NCBI RefSeq assembly: GCF_000725885.1
Contig: NZ_JODR01000028.1
Coordinates: forward strand, 1-64,000
From: Streptomyces albus subsp. albus
Lineage (GTDB): Bacteria > Actinomycetota > Actinomycetes > Streptomycetales > Streptomycetaceae
Direction of reading: 5' to 3'
Length of the DNA stretch: 64,000 nt
Part shown: positions 1 through 8,558 of the stretch, piece by piece
Layout: every line of letters starts with the position of its first letter
Position numbering within the stretch: the first letter of the stretch is position 1
Translations under genes and position numbers: made by a program
The notes under the pieces: model-generated
The model's database searches: none
Told to the model about the DNA's origin: nothing
Seen by the model: only the letters and a program-made list of their open reading frames with translations

Positions 1-372
1 ATGGCTGAGCGCACGGCCCGCAGCCTCACCCTCGTCCGTCACGTCCGGTGGAAGCTGCACATCGTCGGGCACCACGACGCGGCGCAGTCCTCGTTCCTGA
101 CGAGCAACTGGCGGGCCAGCAGCGCGCAGGACCGCGCCGACGCCCTCGCATGCCTCGCCCGGGACGCACAGAACCGTGTCCTTCCCCGGGCGGCGTCCGG
201 GCCGGCCTTCACCCTCGCCACCCGCCTGCGCCGCGCCGCCCGCAACCACGACGACGCCGCAGGCCCGTTCACCGTCGAACCGGACGAGACCACCGACCCG
301 GTGGTACAGATGCGCGCCGCCGTCCTCCTCGCCCACGCCGCACTCCGCAGCGACTGCTGGGCCAACACGTAA
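1..372 (+). CDS. hypothetical protein, possibly 5'-truncated by the window edge
   Basis: This open frame begins at the first base of the window and ends with TAA. It gives 123 residues if the ATG at base 1 is the start, but the true start may lie upstream. The product is rich in Arg and Ala, has no membrane segment or signal peptide, and shows no motif I recognise. The C-terminal half looks helical (a run of Ala, Leu and Arg near the end). Codon use, with G/C at third positions, fits a real actinobacterial gene. It is followed after 46 bases by a tiny CxxC-protein gene, so the two may be cotranscribed. Function unknown. Confidence 0.5.
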   Translation: MAERTARSLTLVRHVRWKLHIVGHHDAAQSSFLTSNWRASSAQDRADALACLARDAQNRVLPRAASGPAFTLATRLRRAARNHDDAAGPFTVEPDETTDPVVQMRAAVLLAHAALRSDCWANT

Positions 373-418
373 CGGGCCGAGCCCGCACCAACCCGAAACC
401 CCCAGCCGAGGGACCACC

Positions 419-517
419 ATGATCCACTGCCGTCAGCCCATGCACCGCATCGACGCCGGCTCGGTCATCGAGTACGGCTGCGCCGCCTGCGGCCACCAAG
501 AGCTGGTCTTCCGCTGA
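419..517 (+). CDS. 32-residue CxxC mini-protein
   Basis: This very short frame starts at ATG 419 behind a GAGGGACC purine stretch and ends at TGA 517. The peptide has a Cys at residue 4 and a CAACGH motif near residues 21-26, the pattern of half a zinc ribbon. It lies between the hypothetical gene at 1-372 and the NUDIX-toxin gene starting near 537, all on the same strand and closely spaced. I do not recognise a family. It is supported only by the start context, the cysteine pair and the tight spacing, so it may be a chance frame. Confidence 0.4.
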   Translation: MIHCRQPMHRIDAGSVIEYGCAACGHQELVFR

Positions 518-536
518 CGTCCGGATGAAGAGCCCC

Positions 537-1541
537 ATGGCCCACCGCTCACCGCCGGGTTTCCCGGCCGCCGCCTACGCGCTGGTGACCAACCAGTCCC
601 GACAGGTCCTGATCGTGCAGCCGCCCGGAACCGGGGGAGCGCCGTGGCGCCTGCCCGGCGGGCTCGTTGAACCCGGCGAGACACCCCGCGAGGCGCTGCG
701 GCGGGAGCTGGCCGAGGAACTGGGCCTGGACCGGCAGGCAGACACGCTGCTCGCCGTCGAGTGGGTGCTGCCCCGCGCTCCCGACCGGCGGGCACGGGTC
801 GTCTTCTTGTTCTCCACCCTCCCCGTCACCACCGCAGAGGCTGCCGGGCTGACGCTCCAGCGGGACGAGGTGGCCGCATGCCGCTGGGTGTTCATCCCTC
901 TACCGTTTCCGCATATCCGCGTCCCCGCAATGCAATTGGCGAGCTTCAACGATGTGGATTTGAATACCCCTGCCCGCGATCCGATTCCGCCGGACCCCAA
1001 TTCTGGGCACCGCATGTTGAGCCCGACAGAGAAGAAGAGATTCCGGACGTGGATGAACTCTCTCCCGGCTGAAGGATTCACCGGAGGAGGTGACCCTTCA
1101 AATCCAGACAATGCTTACCAGTTGCGCATATCCGGTTACCCGGAGCGGAAGGTTCCTCTTCCTGAACACGCCCCTGGCATCAGCAAGAAGGGGTTGCTGG
1201 TAGATGGCCTGCGTCCATCGGCCGGCTACGCGGTAGAGGCAAAACATGTACACAATCCCGACAAATGCAACACCTCTCGAAGTCTGGATGCGGTTAACAA
1301 AACCCTAGCCAGACCGCCGAAAATCGATGCCAAAGGTAACATGAAGTGGGATCCGCACCTAGATTCCATGTACCCAAAGGATGAAAAGAGCCTTCGGAGG
1401 CACCAGGCAGCTGTGGAAGACCCGCGAAACAAGGAGATACGGGGACTCGAAATTGTGACCAACTCCAAAGGGTCGGCAGCCTACTGGCAAAGCCTAATGG
1501 GCATGACTGGCGTAAAAGGCGACGCTCGATACGTACCGTGA
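537..1541 (+). CDS. NUDIX domain fused to a polymorphic-toxin endonuclease (Tox-REase-2-like) domain
   Basis: The product has 334 residues from ATG 537, which has AAGAG just upstream; an in-frame ATG lies at 525. Residues 1 to about 120 are a NUDIX fold with a full box (G-x5-E-x7-REL-x-EE-x-G from GGLVEPGETPREALRREL). NUDIX enzymes cleave nucleoside-diphosphate derivatives. At about residue 121 the fold stops and base composition drops. Residues 150-334 resemble restriction-endonuclease-fold toxin domains (Tox-REase-2 type) of actinobacterial polymorphic toxins. They include YPERKVPLP, LLVDGLRPSAGYAVEAKH with the E234-x-K236 nuclease signature, and an IRGLEIVTN / YWQSLMGMTG ending. A toxin normally sits behind a long secretion or WXG-type region, which is missing here. 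A probable immunity gene follows 9 bases downstream. The family call comes from memory of motifs and was not searched. Confidence 0.72.
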   Translation: MAHRSPPGFPAAAYALVTNQSRQVLIVQPPGTGGAPWRLPGGLVEPGETPREALRRELAEELGLDRQADTLLAVEWVLPRAPDRRARVVFLFSTLPVTTAEAAGLTLQRDEVAACRWVFIPLPFPHIRVPAMQLASFNDVDLNTPARDPIPPDPNSGHRMLSPTEKKRFRTWMNSLPAEGFTGGGDPSNPDNAYQLRISGYPERKVPLPEHAPGISKKGLLVDGLRPSAGYAVEAKHVHNPDKCNTSRSLDAVNKTLARPPKIDAKGNMKWDPHLDSMYPKDEKSLRRHQAAVEDPRNKEIRGLEIVTNSKGSAAYWQSLMGMTGVKGDARYVP

Positions 1542-1550
1542 GGAACGACA

Positions 1551-2010
1551 GTGAGTAATGATCCGCTGCGATACACATTCATTTTCACTCCACCGAAGGA
1601 CGATGCCGCCTGTTGGGGGTTGAAACTCGCCGACTTCGCCGAGACTCTGAACAATGATTTCCCGGACTCTTCCACCTCATGGGATGAGGGCCCCCTGGGG
1701 CTCTCAATCTCTCAGCTTCGAACTGGAAATCATGCCCGAGGAGTGGCTCGAGGGCATCGTCAGCACACCGTACCCGAATACCGGCTCAGTGGTACTCGAA
1801 CTCGCAACGCCGCTACTAGGAGCGGCATCTGCGAAGTGGCTTCGTGATTCCTACGTGCCCAGCTCCGCGCCTATCGAGGTCGTCACCGAGCTCGCCTTGG
1901 AAAATGGAGTAGACGATGTGCGCATCGTTCCATCAACCGGAGACCTGACCAGCATCGTGAGAGTCTTGGAGGATCATGTCGCACTAGTTGAGGAAGAAAC
2001 CGGGGGATAG
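1551..2010 (+). pseudogene. probable toxin-immunity gene, frameshifted
   Basis: A GTG at 1551, behind AGGAA, opens 9 bases after the toxin gene. The frame reads an acidic cytosolic protein for about 47 codons and then degenerates. In the +1 frame a clean acidic sequence continues to TAG at 2008-2010 (FELEIMPEEWLEG, then LRVLEDHVALVEEE-like text). The span is 460 bases, one more than a multiple of three. Removing one base from the C5 or G4 run at 1691-1700 joins both halves into about 152 residues. Position directly after a toxin domain, acidity and size fit an immunity protein; no family was recognised. The lesion may be real or a sequencing error in the homopolymer. Confidence 0.6.
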
Positions 2011-2500
2011 AGGCCGACTCTGCCCGCTCACGGACGGCGAACCAGTATGCCTCTTCGATTAGGACAAGGGCTCCGGGCCTGTAGTCAATTGCCCATATGC
2101 GCGGCGCCCTTCCGGGGGTTCGCGCTTGCGCGGAGCCGCCTCGGGCGCTGCGATAGTTCGACCACTTGTTTGCCCTCAGGCGAGCGCCACCAGCCGCGTC
2201 CGCCCCTCCACCGCCACTACTGCGCGAATACGCAGGTCACCGCCCTGCGAAAGACCAGCCATGTTTTGTGGCTCCTGCCGGGGGCGCCACCGGCCCGCCG
2301 TCGGCCGGGCCGCGTTCCGGCAGTTCAGAGCATCCAGCCCGCCGGCCCCCGACGTCGGACCTCCAGCCCGGCCGTCTGTCCTCCCCGTTGGAACATCCGA
2401 GGGGTGCGGTTTCTCCCAAGCCGGGTTCGAGCCGGTGCACAGCGGCGGCGGTCAGCTCGTCAGCCGTCTCTCGACGGTCCGGCCCCCTCCGCCACCGCGG
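2011..2500. other. gene-free spacer of about 490 bases
   Basis: Long frames cross this stretch, but their translations are Arg/Pro/Ala-rich with no conserved text and they overlap the hydrolase gene on the other strand. I regard them as composition artefacts. No convincing terminator or repeat is visible. It separates the lower-GC toxin/immunity block from the hydrolase and may hold decayed sequence at the edge of an acquired segment. Confidence 0.5.
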
Positions 2501-3196
2501 TCACAGGTTCAGCAGTACATCTCGGACTGTGGCGGGGTGGGACAGGAACGGGTGGTGGCCGGCGGCGAGTTCGATGGTGTTGCCGGCCCGGCGGGCGAAC
2601 TCTCGTTGCAGGTGTGGTGGCGTGCCCCGGTCCTGGGTGCAGACGAGGTACGTCGTGGGCACCTGCTGCCATGCGCTCGCCCCGACCGGTTGCCCGGTCA
2701 CCCGTACGCTCTGCCGCGCGAGATGGTCCGCCGCCTGTGCCTGGGCCTCGGCGTCGCAGTCGTGCAAGAAGGTCTCCACCAGCAGTTCGGGGCGCACCCC
2801 GAAGGTGCCGGTCTCGGGGTCGGCGTCGAGGAACGGGGCGGGGCCGCCGTCACCGAAGTCCGACAGGCTCTGCCCGGCCTCGGGCAGATAGCTGGAGACC
2901 AGCACCAGGTGGCGTACCGAGCCGACGCCCGCGGCGGCCTCCGCGGTGACGATGCCGCCGTAGCTGTGGGCGACCACCACGGTCGGCTCGTCGCTGTCCA
3001 GCAGCACCTGCCGCACCGCCGCGACGTCCTCGGGCAGACCCGGGCCGCCGGTGCCCGCGGGCAGGCCCGTCTCACCGCAGCTCGGCAGCGCCGGGGCCAC
3101 GCTCGGCACCCCCCGCTCGCGCAGCAGCGCGGCGGTGCGGTGCCACCACCACGACCCGTCCCTGACGCACGCCCCGTGCACGAACACGACCCTCAT
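2501..3196 (-). CDS. alpha/beta-fold hydrolase (esterase-like)
   Basis: The 231-residue protein starts at ATG 3196 with the classic oxyanion-hole opening VFVHGAC. The nucleophile elbow is VVAHSYGG with Ser78. A late acid and the catalytic His in AAGHHPFLSHP complete a standard alpha/beta-hydrolase triad. The length matches single-domain cytosolic esterases of the EstC / salicylate-esterase / methylesterase type. There is no signal peptide or membrane segment. The frame is open far upstream of 3196, but the conserved first strand starts right at this Met. It lies 127 bases after the frameshifted beta-sandwich gene on the same strand, so cotranscription is possible. The substrate cannot be inferred. 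Confidence 0.85.
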   Translation of the reverse strand: MRVVFVHGACVRDGSWWWHRTAALLRERGVPSVAPALPSCGETGLPAGTGGPGLPEDVAAVRQVLLDSDEPTVVVAHSYGGIVTAEAAAGVGSVRHLVLVSSYLPEAGQSLSDFGDGGPAPFLDADPETGTFGVRPELLVETFLHDCDAEAQAQAADHLARQSVRVTGQPVGASAWQQVPTTYLVCTQDRGTPPHLQREFARRAGNTIELAAGHHPFLSHPATVRDVLLNL

Positions 3197-3323
3197 CGCT
3201 GCCCCGCCTCCACCCGAACCGGCTTTCGGGCAACGGTAGCCGCAGTCGCCGTCGCGGGGCTCTTCAGGGACGCCCCTGGGCACCGGCCGGGCCCCTCCGC
3301 CGGGGCCCGGCCGGTGCCCTCCC

Positions 3324-4344
3324 TCACTGGTCGCTCGGTGGAGTGGCGAAGGTGTATTCGCCGAGCAGGATGAACCGGCCGACCTCGGTGGTCCCGGGCA
3401 CGCCGGTGAGCGGGACGGCGACTCCTTCTTTGAGTGCTCCGGTGAGGGAGTCGACCGGGTTGTAGGCACGCAGCACGATCTCGGCGTCACAGGGCAGGGG
3501 CTGGTCGAACTGGACCACCACCGTGACGGTGCCGCAGTAGCCGGGCGGCAGTTGGGGGGGAGCGCGTGTACACCTCGTCGCCCGGCGGATAGATCTGCAC
3601 CGGCGGCAGACTGAACGGGAACTGCTGGTCGGTGCTGGAGACGATCGCGACACCGGCGGGCAGATTGGTGCCGGAGATACCGAAGGTGTACTTCGTCCAG
3701 GTCTTGTCCAGGTTGCAGAGGGCCAGATCGTCGAGGAGGTACGTCTTCCGCTCGCACGGGATGACGTCGATGTTGCGCCAGCCGACGTTGGGGTTGTACC
3801 GGACCCAGTTGACGTAGTCGGCGTTCGAGTTGAACGTGGGCAGCTGCGGGGGCATGGGGTGGGCGGGCGTGTCCACGGTGGTGATCATGCAGTAGTGCCC
3901 CGGGGGTGTCTCCGGCCAGACGAAGGCGTACCTGCTGACGCAGATCTGCCCGGGAGGGATCTCCCTGCCGCCGCCGCGGACGGTGAACGGCACGGTCGTG
4001 GCGCCGCCCGACGCGGTGATCCGGTGCCATTCCCGCGGGTCCAGGAACAGTCCTCCGCGGGCGTAGTAGAGCCTGACGTCGCCGGAGGTCGGACAGCCGC
4101 TCTTCAGGTTCCGGCCCCGGACGTAGATGCGGTTGAGCTCTCCTTGGACGACGGGGTGCCGCAGTCCGAGGTCGGGGCCGTCGTAACTGGACTCCAGCAG
4201 GTCGAAGTCGAGGATGTCGCTGCCGAAGGGGATGATGTCGGGGGACCGCCAGATGGGCTGGGACGTGGGTGTCTGTCCCCGGTCCTGGAAGTTGTCCCTG
4301 ACCAGGATGTCCTCCCAGCCGGCGTTCACGGCTTCCGCGTTCAT
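3324..4344 (-). pseudogene. beta-sandwich protein of unknown function, frameshifted at a G7 tract
   Basis: The start ATG at 4344 has a good GGGAGG site. About 260 residues are read cleanly (WRSPDI, IYVRGRN, CVSRYAFVWPETPPGHYC, NVGWRNIDVIP). The text then turns to Arg/Pro-rich nonsense at the G7 run at 3554-3560. Dropping one base there continues into LPPGYCGTVTVVVQFDQPLP and a clean end at 3324, giving about 339 residues. Aromatic residues alternating with PPG turns and paired cysteines suggest two or more Ig/CARDB-like beta-sandwich domains. There is no signal peptide, so it may be cytosolic or exported by a non-classical route. The one-base excess (1021 bases) may be a base-calling error. 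Function unknown. Confidence 0.65.
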
Positions 4345-5025
4345 GGTGCCTCCCGCGCGATCGGTGCGTGTCGGACGGCGGACAGCCCGTGCGGTACGCC
4401 CCCCCATGGCCCCCCCCGTCTGCCGCCGGCGCCCCGCTGCTTGGCCAATTGGCTGCTTGGCTCTGGACTGCGGCGCCGCTGAGTCACGCAACGGGAAGCA
4501 CCGGTTCTTCGCCGGCGTGCGGTTCGGACGGAGGCTTCGCGTATGCGGTTCGGACGGAGGCTTCGCGTATGCGGTTCGGACGGAGGCTTCACATGTGCGG
4601 TTCGGGCCCAGACTTCGCGCCAGAGGGGCGTGCTGGTCTTCCCGCCGGTGGGGCTGCCCTGCAGTGGTCGGGTCGGTGCGTCTACCCGGAAAGCGCGCTC
4701 TTCGGACCACCGCCGATGGCGGCCGTCCTCATCGGCGGCCGGACATGTGGTCGCCGGATCTGTCGGTGAGCCGGTCCTGTCGTATCGGGACGGCGAGCGC
4801 CCCCCGGTGTCCGTCCGCAGACGGCAGCACAGCCTGGATTCCCAGGTCATGGGGGGCGGAGAAGCGTCCCGACACAGCCAAGGTAGTGCGCCCGGCCCAC
4901 CCGCCCAATCATTCGTAAGAGTGAATGGCGTCCTGGAGGTTGCCGGCCCCGGGCACAGGCGCGCCCGGCGCCGACAGGGCCCGGCCGCATGTGCGGCCGG
5001 CCCGTTGCCGACGCCGGGCGGCGAG
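4345..5025. other. non-coding spacer between two minus-strand genes
   Basis: Frames in this stretch are low-complexity Arg/Pro/Gly translations and conflict with a 26-base repeat whose unit is not a multiple of three, so I call no gene. It holds the tandem array at 4518-4620 and, near its right end, a perfect 9-base inverted repeat CCGGCCGCA/TGCGGCCGG at 4981-5000. The promoter of the beta-sandwich gene should lie at its left end. Confidence 0.55.
4518..4620. repeat. 26-base tandem repeat, four copies
   Basis: Units begin at 4518, 4544, 4570 and 4596 and start TGCGGTTCGGACGGAGGCTT. The first two units are identical; the third and fourth diverge in their second half. The array lies about 175 bases upstream of the beta-sandwich gene start at 4344 (minus strand). 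Confidence 0.85.
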
Positions 5026-5092
5026 GGCCCGGTGCCCGTCGATCAGGGGCACCGGGCCGGTGTGGCGGGGCCGTTGGGTACGGCCCCGCCAC
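5026..5092 (-). terminator. two perfect GC hairpins closing the secreted-protein gene
   Basis: Stem one pairs GGCCCGGTGCCC at 5026-5037 with its complement at 5047-5058. Stem two pairs GTGGCGGGGCCGT at 5062-5074 with 5080-5092 around a five-base loop. Both lie just past the stop of the minus-strand gene at 5118 and fit actinobacterial terminators without a U tract. A third short hairpin sits at 4981-5000. Confidence 0.75.
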
Positions 5093-5117
5093 AGGTGGTG
5101 CGGTGGGGCGCCGGCCG

Positions 5118-6020
5118 TCAGCGGACGTCCACGCAGTCGCCGGACGAGGTGACCGACGGCGTGGTGGAGGTGCCCGCGAAGGTGTAGCGGTAGCAGGTGT
5201 CCTTGCTGGCGGTGCGGGTCGTCTTGACGACACCGGCGGACGAACCGCTGCCCGACGTGTACGTCTTGGACGAGGTGTAGGAGCCGCCGCTCGCCGGGCG
5301 GGTCTGGAGCGTCACCTTCTGCTTGGTGTAGCCCGCGTACTTGCCGGTGTCCCAGTTGGCACGGGTCAGCTTGCCGGTGATGGTGAGGGTCTTGCCCTTC
5401 TTGATCGGCTCCGGCGCGGCGTTGGCCGTCAGCTTCGAGTAGCGCTGCAGCTTGAAGGACTTGGCGTTGTCCTTGTCGGTGAAGTCGCCGTCCTGGCCGG
5501 CCGCGATGACGCTCACCTTCCAGGTGCCCGCCATGTTGTTGTACAGGTCGATCTTCGGGTCGATCGTGTACGTCAGTTTGCAGTCGGCGCTGGTGGCCGA
5601 CGTGGCCGTGCAGACGGCCTCGTCCTCGTTCGGCAGGAGGCCCGCCTTCATGTCCTCGAACGTGTCGCCCTGCCACAGGATGGCGTCGGCGAACTCGATG
5701 CCGGAGTCGTCGGTGACGGTGAAGCTCACCTTGACGGTCTTGGCCTTCGTGGTGCCCAGCGCGACATTCTTGCCGCCGTTGACGACGACGGAGGAGACCT
5801 TCGTGTCGCCGATGCCGTCGTCCGGCACCGCACGGGCGCCGAACCCGGCGGCGTCACGGTGCGCCGAGGTGGCCTTGCGCAGGTCCGCCTCGTGGGCGGC
5901 CCGGACGGACGAGACGGTGTCGCCCTTCGAAGCGGCGGTGGCGGCCTGCGCGGCCGGTATCGCCAAAGCGGTCAGGGCCAGGGCGCCGCTCACGGCGGCG
6001 GCAGTGGCACGCATACGCAT
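5118..6020 (-). CDS. secreted DUF5707-like protein
   Basis: The 300-residue product starts at ATG 6020 behind GGGGAA. A second ATG two codons in is also possible. Residues 1-26 are a Sec signal peptide with basic MRMR, an Ala/Leu core and a PAAQA cleavage site. The mature part has two beta-rich modules. The first (about 65-190) carries VVVNGGKNVALGTT and a Cys pair. The second (about 200-300) carries SKLTANAAPEPIKKGKTLT, a phrase I associate with secreted Streptomyces proteins annotated as DUF5707 or 'calcium-binding'. It ends with a further Cys pair. It is transcribed alone and closed by strong hairpins at 5026-5092. An extracellular or wall-associated structural role is likely; the biochemical role is unknown. 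Confidence 0.8.
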   Translation of the reverse strand: MRMRATAAAVSGALALTALAIPAAQAATAASKGDTVSSVRAAHEADLRKATSAHRDAAGFGARAVPDDGIGDTKVSSVVVNGGKNVALGTTKAKTVKVSFTVTDDSGIEFADAILWQGDTFEDMKAGLLPNEDEAVCTATSATSADCKLTYTIDPKIDLYNNMAGTWKVSVIAAGQDGDFTDKDNAKSFKLQRYSKLTANAAPEPIKKGKTLTITGKLTRANWDTGKYAGYTKQKVTLQTRPASGGSYTSSKTYTSGSGSSAGVVKTTRTASKDTCYRYTFAGTSTTPSVTSSGDCVDVR

Positions 6021-6264
6021 GTGTTCCCCATTGGGAGAAGGGGCCCGGCGAGCCGGCTGCTCGCTGGGGCCCAAGTGTCGAAGGAGTCTGTTGACTCGGC
6101 TGTGAAGATTCTCGGGAGGTCCGGAAGGTTGCACGGACGTGAAGAGATAACGATTTCTTTACCGACAAGCGGCATTTCACCTGTCATCCACGGACCTGCC
6201 GGGCACTCCCGTCATCACACCCGATGCGGCACGAAGAACGGGACCCCCGCGGCCCCACCGGGGG

Positions 6265-7191
6265 TCAGCCCACGTACTGGCGTGCCGTCGATGCCCGTTG
6301 GGCCTCTTCCAGCAGGGTCAGACGGCGCTCGACCGGGGCGGGCACGGGGCGGCGTTCGGACAGCACCCAGGGCAGGCCCGCCGCGGCGCGGGCGAACGCA
6401 CGGACGCTGGCGGCATCGCGGGGCACCGAACGGGCCAGGTACCAGGTGCGGCTCAGCGCGGCGGGCAGCGGCCGGCGCAGCCACGTGTACCAGAGGGTGT
6501 TGCGCAGCCCGTCCACGCGCCGGCCGGTCGCGTCCCGGGCCCGCGAGGGTGCGTGGTGGACGGTGAGCTCTTCCGCGAAGCTCAGCCACCAGCCGCGCAC
6601 CGCAAGATCGGTGGCCAGCAGTTCCTCCTCGCCGCCCAGCCACAGCCGGGGGTGGAAGCCGCCGGCCGTACGGAAGGCGGACACCCGCAGACAGGTGGCC
6701 GCCGCCAGGAAGGAGCCCAGCGCGGGGCCGGGCAGCCAGGCGGGGCCCGGCACCGGGGAGATGCGCAGCTCTTCCACGACGGGGTCCTCGGTGCCGTCCG
6801 GCTCCACGACGATGCGGGCGACCACACCGGCCAGCAACGGGTGCGCGTCCAGGCGGTCGGCGGCGGCCCGCAGCGAGCCGGGCGCCCACCAGGAGTCGTC
6901 GTCGCAGAAGGCCACATAGGGCGTGGTGACGTGGCGGACGGCCAGATTGCGGCCGACGGCACCGGTGTTGCGGCCCGGTTCCAGCAGCGTCACCCCGGGG
7001 TGCGCGGCGCGGACGGCGGCCGGGGAGCCGTCGCGGGACGCGTTGTCCACGACGATGACGCGGGGCCGCTCGGGCAGCCGGGCCAGCAGGCCCAGGGTGT
7101 GCAGCAGTTCGTCCTTGCGGTCCCGGGTGATGACGACGACGGTCACGCGGCCGTCCGGACCCTGCGGGGCACCCGCGGGGGTGGCGGTCAT
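6265..7191 (-). CDS. family 2 glycosyltransferase
   Basis: This 308-residue GT-A fold enzyme transfers a sugar from a nucleotide donor in the cytosol. The N-terminus shows VVVITRDRKDELL and VIVVDNASRDGS, the donor-binding strands. The metal-binding acidic cluster is FCDDDSWW, followed by a GGF-type acceptor loop and LGGEEELLATDLA. The ATG at 7191 overlaps the stop of the upstream gene by four bases (ATGA), so the two are translationally coupled. The protein is clearly paralogous to its neighbour: DNASRDG, CDDDSWW/SDDDSWW and the closing WLRRPLPAALSRT segment recur. It lies upstream of, and divergent from, the large glycan operon at 11217 and could act on the same glycan. Donor and acceptor are unknown. 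Confidence 0.88.
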   Translation of the reverse strand: MTATPAGAPQGPDGRVTVVVITRDRKDELLHTLGLLARLPERPRVIVVDNASRDGSPAAVRAAHPGVTLLEPGRNTGAVGRNLAVRHVTTPYVAFCDDDSWWAPGSLRAAADRLDAHPLLAGVVARIVVEPDGTEDPVVEELRISPVPGPAWLPGPALGSFLAAATCLRVSAFRTAGGFHPRLWLGGEEELLATDLAVRGWWLSFAEELTVHHAPSRARDATGRRVDGLRNTLWYTWLRRPLPAALSRTWYLARSVPRDAASVRAFARAAAGLPWVLSERRPVPAPVERRLTLLEEAQRASTARQYVG

Positions 7192-8351
7192 GCCGGTGCC
7201 CCCTCCACCAGACGGGCGGCCCGCTCGACCGGGGGCGGGAGGGGACGGCGGTGGCGGAGGGCCGCGGGGAGACGGGGCAGCAGCTCCCGGGCGGCACGGC
7301 GGGCCCCAGGGTCGTGCAGCGCGTCCCCGCACAGGGCCGCCGTCCGGCGCAGGGCGACGGGGAGGGGGCGGCGCAGCCAGGCGATCAGCAGTTCGTTGCG
7401 GCGGACGAGGGCCTGCCGGCCGGGGCGCGGCGCGTCGGCCGGGGAGTGCCGGGCGACGACCTGCGGGCAGTGGATGACCTCCCAGCCCGCGGCGGCCAGG
7501 TCGTAGGCGAGCAGGGTCTCCTCGGCGCCGAAGAACAGCAGCGGGTGGTAGCCGCCCACGTCCAGGTAGGCATGCCGGCGGACGACGGCGGCACAGCCGA
7601 GGAAACCGAGCACCCTGCGGCTGCCGGGGGCGGACCCGTCGCCCAGCGGGGAGGCGGCCAGTACGGAGTTGAGCGGATCCGGACGCCCCTCGTCCCCGAC
7701 GGTGATGCCCGCCGCCAGCAGGCCCGTGGCGGGCCGGGCCGCGAGGATGTCCACCGCCGTGCGCAGCGCGCCGGGCTCCCACCAGGAGTCGTCGTCGCTG
7801 AAGGCCACATACGGGGTGCGCAGGGCTTTGACGCCCTCGTTGCGGGCCAGCGCGCCCCGGTTGACCGGCAGCCGCAGGAGCTGCACACCGGGGAAGGAAC
7901 GGGTCACCATGGCGGCCGTACCGTCCCGGGAGGCGTTGTCCACCACCAGGACGCGGGGCTCCTCCGGCAGGGCCAGCAGCCGCTCCAGCGTCGCGGCGAG
8001 GGTGCGCTGTCTGTCGCGGGTGGCGATGACGACCCCGAGCTGCTCGCGGAGACTCCCGCCGGACGGGCGCCGCCCGGTCTGGCCGGCGGGCACCGGCGGG
8101 GCCTTGTCCCGCACCCCTCGGCCGCTGCCGCGGGATGCGCCGCCGTGGGGGGCGTCAGGGGCGTCGCCGCTCGGGGGGCCGGCCGGTGCGGGGCTCTCCC
8201 CCGTGGCGTCGTGGGGGCCGGGTGTGCCGTCGTATGCCGCGCCGCCGCAGCGGGTGCCGGGCGCGTCGGCCACTCCCCACGGGCCGGCCGCGTCGCCGTG
8301 GGCGCCGGGCGCGCGCTGTCCGTCGCCGTCGGGGGTGGTGGGGGGAACCAT
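7188..8351 (-). CDS. family 2 glycosyltransferase with a disordered N-terminal extension
   Basis: The ATG at 8351 gives 387 residues. Residues 1 to about 100 are Gly/Ala/Pro/Asp-rich and probably disordered. The GT-A domain then follows: LGVVIATRDRQRTL, VLVVDNASRDGT, the acidic cluster FSDDDSWW, and FFGAEETLLAYDLAAAGW. The C-terminus ends in LRRPLPVALRR, shared with the paralogue downstream, with which it overlaps by four bases. A later start near residue 100 would give a more typical 285-residue enzyme, but I see no well-placed start codon with a ribosome site there. Two tandem paralogues suggest successive additions to one acceptor. Specificity unknown. Confidence 0.85.
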   Translation of the reverse strand: MVPPTTPDGDGQRAPGAHGDAAGPWGVADAPGTRCGGAAYDGTPGPHDATGESPAPAGPPSGDAPDAPHGGASRGSGRGVRDKAPPVPAGQTGRRPSGGSLREQLGVVIATRDRQRTLAATLERLLALPEEPRVLVVDNASRDGTAAMVTRSFPGVQLLRLPVNRGALARNEGVKALRTPYVAFSDDDSWWEPGALRTAVDILAARPATGLLAAGITVGDEGRPDPLNSVLAASPLGDGSAPGSRRVLGFLGCAAVVRRHAYLDVGGYHPLLFFGAEETLLAYDLAAAGWEVIHCPQVVARHSPADAPRPGRQALVRRNELLIAWLRRPLPVALRRTAALCGDALHDPGARRAARELLPRLPAALRHRRPLPPPVERAARLVEGAPA

Positions 8352-8435
8352 GTCGCGCCTCGTCTCCTCGGCTGCGGGCGGCCGGGTCCGGCGGGGAGTG
8401 CGGAGAGGGAGAAGAAGGGATGGGGGAGAGGGGAA

Positions 8436-8481
8436 GCCCGGGTCCGCGGGGCCGGCGGCGCCGGTCGTCGCGGACCCGGGC
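8436..8481 (-). terminator. 13-base-pair hairpin after the DUF2795 gene
   Basis: GCCCGGGTCCGCG at 8436-8448 is perfectly complementary to 8469-8481, with a 20-base GC-rich loop. It lies between the stop of the DUF2795 gene (8559, minus) and the start of the glycosyltransferase at 8351, suggesting separate transcripts. Confidence 0.65.
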
Positions 8482-8558
8482 CGGCGGGCCGTGGCACCCG
8501 CCGGGGCCCGGCCCCGGGATCGGTCAGGAACGCCGCCCGGGAACGGCAGCCCTGAGTG

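Noticed and set aside
2401..2460. GGGTTCGAGCC resembling a tRNA T-arm
   Set aside because: The flanking bases do not form the five-base stem or an acceptor arm, and no CCA end or D-arm is present. It is a chance match.
2047..3373. Plus-strand frames of 300-415 codons
   Set aside because: They lie opposite the alpha/beta hydrolase and its flanks and read as Arg/Pro/Gly nonsense.
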